From assembly GCA_017468085.1 (NCBI GenBank), contig JAFUJR010000027.1, positions 80,691 to 144,690 on the forward strand: 64,000 nucleotides of DNA. The letters run 5' to 3'. Below are positions 61,201-64,000 of this stretch, one piece after another; within the stretch, counting starts at the first letter, position 1, and the number at the start of each line of letters is the position of its first letter. This DNA comes from Clostridia bacterium (GTDB lineage Bacteria > Bacillota > Clostridia > Christensenellales > Borkfalkiaceae). The translations under genes and the position numbers were made by a program. The notes below the pieces were generated by a model that ran no database searches, was not told the DNA's origin, and was given only the letters and a program-made list of their open reading frames with translations.

Positions 61201-61276
61201 TGGTGGTCCATCGGAGGCTCGAACTCCGGACACCAGGATTAAAAATCCTGTGCTCTACCAACTGAGCTAATGGGCC
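61201..61276 (-). tRNA. tRNA-Lys (TTT)
   Basis: Cloverleaf with anticodon loop TTTTTAA (TTT at 34-36), T-loop TTCGAGC and encoded CCA. The acceptor GGCCCAT/ATGGACC has a C-A mismatch at position 3-70. The rest of the molecule is regular. Confidence 0.92.
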
Positions 61277-61315
61277 AAATAGTGGGCGCTATTCATTTTT
61301 GTGTATGCCACATAG

Positions 61316-61391
61316 TGGCTGGGGTGGCAGGATTTGAACCTACGAATGCCGGAATCAAAATCCGGTGCCTTAACCACTTGGCGACACCCCA
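61316..61391 (-). tRNA. tRNA-Gln (TTG)
   Basis: Starts TGGGGTG with GCCAAGTGGTTAAGGC D-arm, anticodon loop TTTTGAT (TTG), T-loop TTCAAAT, discriminator G and encoded CCA. A typical glutamine tRNA with the weak U1-A72 pair. Confidence 0.94.
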
Positions 61392-61408
61392 ATATGGGAT
61401 TAAAAAAG

Positions 61409-61486
61409 TGGGGCGGGCGACGAGAATCGAACTCACGACCTCCAGGGCCACAATCTGGCGCTCTAACCAACTGAGCTACACCCGCC
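61409..61486 (-). tRNA. tRNA-His (GTG)
   Basis: Carries the histidine-specific extra G at -1 opposite discriminator C. Anticodon loop TTGTGGC gives GTG, and CCA is encoded. The closing pair of the anticodon stem is A-C, a minor irregularity. Confidence 0.92.
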
Positions 61487-61496
61487 ATATATGTTG

Positions 61497-61573
61497 TGGT
61501 GCGCCTGAAGAGATTCGAACTCCTGACACACGGCTTAGAAGGCCGTTGCTCTATCCAACTGAGCTACAGGCGC
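61497..61573 (-). tRNA. tRNA-Arg (TCT)
   Basis: Acceptor GCGCCTG, D-arm GCTCAGTTGGATAGAGC, anticodon stem-loop ACGGCCTTCTAAGCCGT giving TCT, T-loop TTCGAAT, discriminator A, encoded CCA. Confidence 0.93.
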
Positions 61574-61595
61574 ATAAACGACACGCTCTTTTAGT

Positions 61596-61669
<74 letters not shown>

Positions 61670-61709
61670 ATTTCGTCGCACTTCACCGCTGTATCGACAA
61701 CGCTTGTAT

Positions 61710-61738
61710 ATAATAGCATTATTAAATTAAATTGTCAA
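61710..61738 (-). promoter_or_regulatory. Promoter of the tRNA operon
   Basis: On the reverse strand TTGACA, 17-bp spacer, TATTAT, about 40 bases before tRNA-Gly. The remaining gap up to 61927 is AT-rich with no supported gene. Confidence 0.85.
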
Positions 61739-61927
61739 ATAATTTTCGCCACTTTTTACAAAAAAAATGCTAAAATTTTCAATAATTTTCAAAGTGAACG
61801 TTTTTTTCATAAAAATGTAAAAATTTAACTTTCTAAAAAAAACGAAAAAATTTCGCCATTTTATACCAAATTTAAAAAAAGTATGGTATAATATAATTAT
61901 CGCGTTAAAAAGCCGCTTTTTCTTGCT

Positions 61928-62302
61928 TTATCGTATTACGAAAAAGGACAAGCCCGAGCGGAAGAGCAAGACCCATAAATAGACGTTTAAAACGCCCAAC
62001 AGCGGCATTAGTACCATCAACAAAAGGTCGGTGCGCTTATATTTAAATAAAAACATGCACACGTAAATGGTAATCGCGCCCCCAAGCGCGCCCGTTATAT
62101 ACAACCTACCCGTAGGGCGAAGGGGCAGTTTCGATGTGCTAGACGCTTTTTGCTCGGCGTTTTCGCTTGCGGAAAGCAACGGCTCGGCTTGTGCGTTTAA
62201 TTCGTCTTGTTTTTCCTTATCTCTAAGGCTTTTGACAAGAAGAAATGCATAAAAATTCACGGCGATAATATAAGCGATAAGCAATATATACAGTAGTATC
62301 AT
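61928..62302 (-). CDS. DUF1294-like membrane protein
   Basis: Small membrane protein of about 124 residues. The first hydrophobic segment ([20 protein letters not shown]) is followed by a polar linker rich in Glu, Ala and Ser and then [19 protein letters not shown] and a last segment [18 protein letters not shown]. The Gly-Gly segment with FKYKR is the DUF1294 signature. The ATG at 62302 is chosen; a TTG at 62320 would add six residues. Neither has a clear ribosome binding site. It is divergent from purH with only about 50 bp between. Function unknown. Confidence 0.65.
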   Translation of the reverse strand: MILLYILLIAYIIAVNFYAFLLVKSLRDKEKQDELNAQAEPLLSASENAEQKASSTSKLPLRPTGRLYITGALGGAITIYVCMFLFKYKRTDLLLMVLMPLLGVLNVYLWVLLFRSGLSFFVIR

Positions 62303-62353
62303 ACGTTTAGTATGGCTCAAAATTACGCAAAAAATAACATAGGTGGTTCAATT

Positions 62354-63892
62354 ATGAAAAAAAGAGCTTTGGTAAGTGTTTCTGACAAAACTGGCATTGT
62401 GGACTTTTGTAAACGCTTGATCGCGTGTGATTACGAAATTATATCCACGGGCGGCACGGCAAAGGCGTTGCAGGACGCAGGACTTCCCGTTATCGGCATC
62501 AGCGAGCTTACGGGCTTTCCCGAATGTCTTGACGGCAGAGTGAAAACGCTTCACCCCGTCGTGCACGCAGGGCTTTTGGCTATGCGCTCCAATCCCGAAC
62601 ACATGGCGCAGCTTGAAAAGCTGAATATCAACACCATCGATGTCGTTGCCGTAAACCTTTATCCGTTCAAGGCTACCATCTCCAAACCGGACGTTACCTT
62701 TTCGGACGCGGTGGAAAATATCGATATCGGCGGGCCTACAATGCTTCGCGCGGCGGCGAAAAATTATCAAGACGTAGCCGTCGTAGTAGACCCCAAAGAC
62801 TATGAAAAGGTACTTTCCGAGCTGGAAAGCGGCGAAGTTTCGCTCGATACCAAAAAATATCTTCAATATAAGGTATTTGCGCACACGGCTGTGTACGATA
62901 GCATGATTTCCAACTATTTGGCGCAACAGCTTGATATTCGTTTCCCCGACAGCATCACCTTTGCATACGAAAAAACGCAGGATATGCGCTACGGCGAAAA
63001 TCCCCATCAGGGCGCAAGCTATTACAGCGAAGAATTTATCCGCGCAGGCTCTCTCTCCAAGGCAAAACAACTTTGGGGCAAGGAACTTTCCTACAACAAT
63101 ATCAACGACGCAAACGGCGCGTTGGAGCTTGTCAAGGAGTTTGACGAGCCCTGCGTCGTGGCTTGTAAGCACGCAAATCCTTGCGGCGTTGGTACGGGCA
63201 AAACCATTTACGAAGCGTATATCAAGGCTTACGAATCCGACCCCGTTTCCGTGTTCGGCGGCATCTTGGCAATCAACGGTACGGTGGACGAGGCTACCGC
63301 AACGGAAATTAACAAAATTTTCATTGAAATCGTTATTGCGGAAGCATTTACCGACGGTGCGCTTGAAATTTTAAAACAGAAAAAGAATATTCGACTGCTT
63401 GAATTGCCTGATATTAAGGCAAAGCGCGAGGCGAGCGCGTACGATATGAAAAAGGTGTACGGCGGCTTGCTTGTGCAGGACTACGATAATACGCTGTTCG
63501 CGCCCGAAAATCTTAAAGTTGTAACCAAGCGCGCGCCCACGGAAGAAGAAATGAAGGCGATGCTTTTCAACTGGAAGGTGGTAAAACACACAAAATCCAA
63601 CGCAATCGTCGTCGGTAAAGAGGACAGAACGACGGGTATCGGCATGGGGCAAACCAACCGTATTTGGGCAGCACAGCAAGCGATTGCGCACGCCGGCGAC
63701 GAGGTAAAAGGCTCGGTCATGGCAAGCGATGCCTTCTTCCCTTTCCCCGATTGCGTAGAGGAGTGCGTAAAGGCGGGTATTACGGCAATTATTCAACCGG
63801 GCGGAAGTATTAAGGACCAGCTTTCCATTGACGCGTGCGACGAAGCAGGTATAGCCATGATTTTCGTCGGCGACAGACATTTCAAACACTAA
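62354..63892 (+). CDS. purH: Bifunctional AICAR transformylase / IMP cyclohydrolase
   Basis: Last two steps of IMP synthesis in one protein of 512 residues. The N-terminal cyclohydrolase domain has [29 protein letters not shown] and GRVKTLHP. The transformylase domain has [13 protein letters not shown] and [12 protein letters not shown] (Lys/His near 275), followed by AWGGI-like [11 protein letters not shown] and [18 protein letters not shown] lies before the ATG at 62354; an ATG 42 bases upstream is in frame but poorly placed. It is separated from the other pur genes by about 14 kb. Confidence 0.95.
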   Translation: MKKRALVSVSDKTGIVDFCKRLIACDYEIISTGGTAKALQDAGLPVIGISELTGFPECLDGRVKTLHPVVHAGLLAMRSNPEHMAQLEKLNINTIDVVAVNLYPFKATISKPDVTFSDAVENIDIGGPTMLRAAAKNYQDVAVVVDPKDYEKVLSELESGEVSLDTKKYLQYKVFAHTAVYDSMISNYLAQQLDIRFPDSITFAYEKTQDMRYGENPHQGASYYSEEFIRAGSLSKAKQLWGKELSYNNINDANGALELVKEFDEPCVVACKHANPCGVGTGKTIYEAYIKAYESDPVSVFGGILAINGTVDEATATEINKIFIEIVIAEAFTDGALEILKQKKNIRLLELPDIKAKREASAYDMKKVYGGLLVQDYDNTLFAPENLKVVTKRAPTEEEMKAMLFNWKVVKHTKSNAIVVGKEDRTTGIGMGQTNRIWAAQQAIAHAGDEVKGSVMASDAFFPFPDCVEECVKAGITAIIQPGGSIKDQLSIDACDEAGIAMIFVGDRHFKH

Positions 63893-63910
63893 TTTCGAGG
63901 TAGCATAGCG

Positions 63911-63944
63911 AAAAGCCGCGGCGAATACAGCCGCGGTTTTTTTT
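63911..63944 (+). terminator. Terminator of purH
   Basis: CCGCGGC / GCCGCGG stem with flanking A-T pairs, loop GAATACA, then eight T. Confidence 0.88.
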
Positions 63945-63953
63945 CTACTGAAA

Positions 63954-63985
63954 AAGGGCGTTGGGGAAATTTCCCCAACGCCCTT
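63954..63985. repeat. Perfect palindrome after purH
   Basis: A 32-bp loopless palindrome with left arm AAGGGCGTTGGGGAAA and centre AAATTT. It resembles the palindrome at 9147-9174 in starting AAGGGCG and in its AAATTT centre. Confidence 0.65.
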
Positions 63986-64000
63986 AAAATAGGTAAAAAC

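Overview
The window looks like a chromosomal segment of an anaerobic, Gram-positive-type bacterium of the Bacillota (class Clostridia), probably an uncultured gut or rumen lineage. The signs are a bifurcating-type [FeFe]-hydrogenase operon, strong AGGAGG-type ribosome binding sites, sigma-A promoters, a lipoprotein binding protein and a clostridial single-chain PurL. Genus and species cannot be read from the sequence alone.

Layout. Bases 1-9134 are a carbohydrate or small-molecule island: an MFS transporter, two AraC regulators, a MelA-type GH4 enzyme, and a four-gene run of a creatinase-like M24 protein, an Anabaena-sensory-rhodopsin-transducer (ASRT) domain protein, a creatininase-family hydrolase and a TIM-barrel glycosidase-like protein. 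Bases 9216-16249 hold a zinc-ribbon membrane protein, a heterodimeric ABC exporter and a TldD/TldE protease pair. Bases 16250-26374 are a five-gene oligopeptide-type ABC importer in which four subunits carry large extra domains, plus a DUF3899 protein. Bases 26713-32948 encode a 38-residue peptide and a 2030-residue secreted modular protein. Bases 33170-37324 are hydC-hydB-hydA, followed by two reverse-strand hydrolases.

Bases 39280-49528 are a purine operon (purE-F-M-N-x-D-L), then a PHP-type tyrosine phosphatase and a DUF1858 protein. The operon starts with a promoter palindrome, a short leader ORF and a terminator-like attenuator. purH lies apart at the right end of the window. The operon's PurF lacks the N-terminal cysteine nucleophile. 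Bases 49654-58940 carry a cupin gene behind a riboswitch-like leader, a VWA protein, and a MarR-controlled aldehyde/alcohol dehydrogenase, YhhN, HAD and M28 peptidase operon with two matching operators.

Bases 59437-61669 are a decaying region: a frameshifted papain-like peptidase gene, the C-terminal remnant of a large serine recombinase, and a seven-gene tRNA operon whose terminator lies inside the recombinase remnant. A DUF1294-type membrane protein and purH close the window.

The best candidates for something undescribed are the enlarged Opp-type importer, the PurF without a glutaminase nucleophile, the cupin leader RNA, the leader-ORF attenuator of the purine operon, and the M24/ASRT/creatininase/glycosidase cassette.
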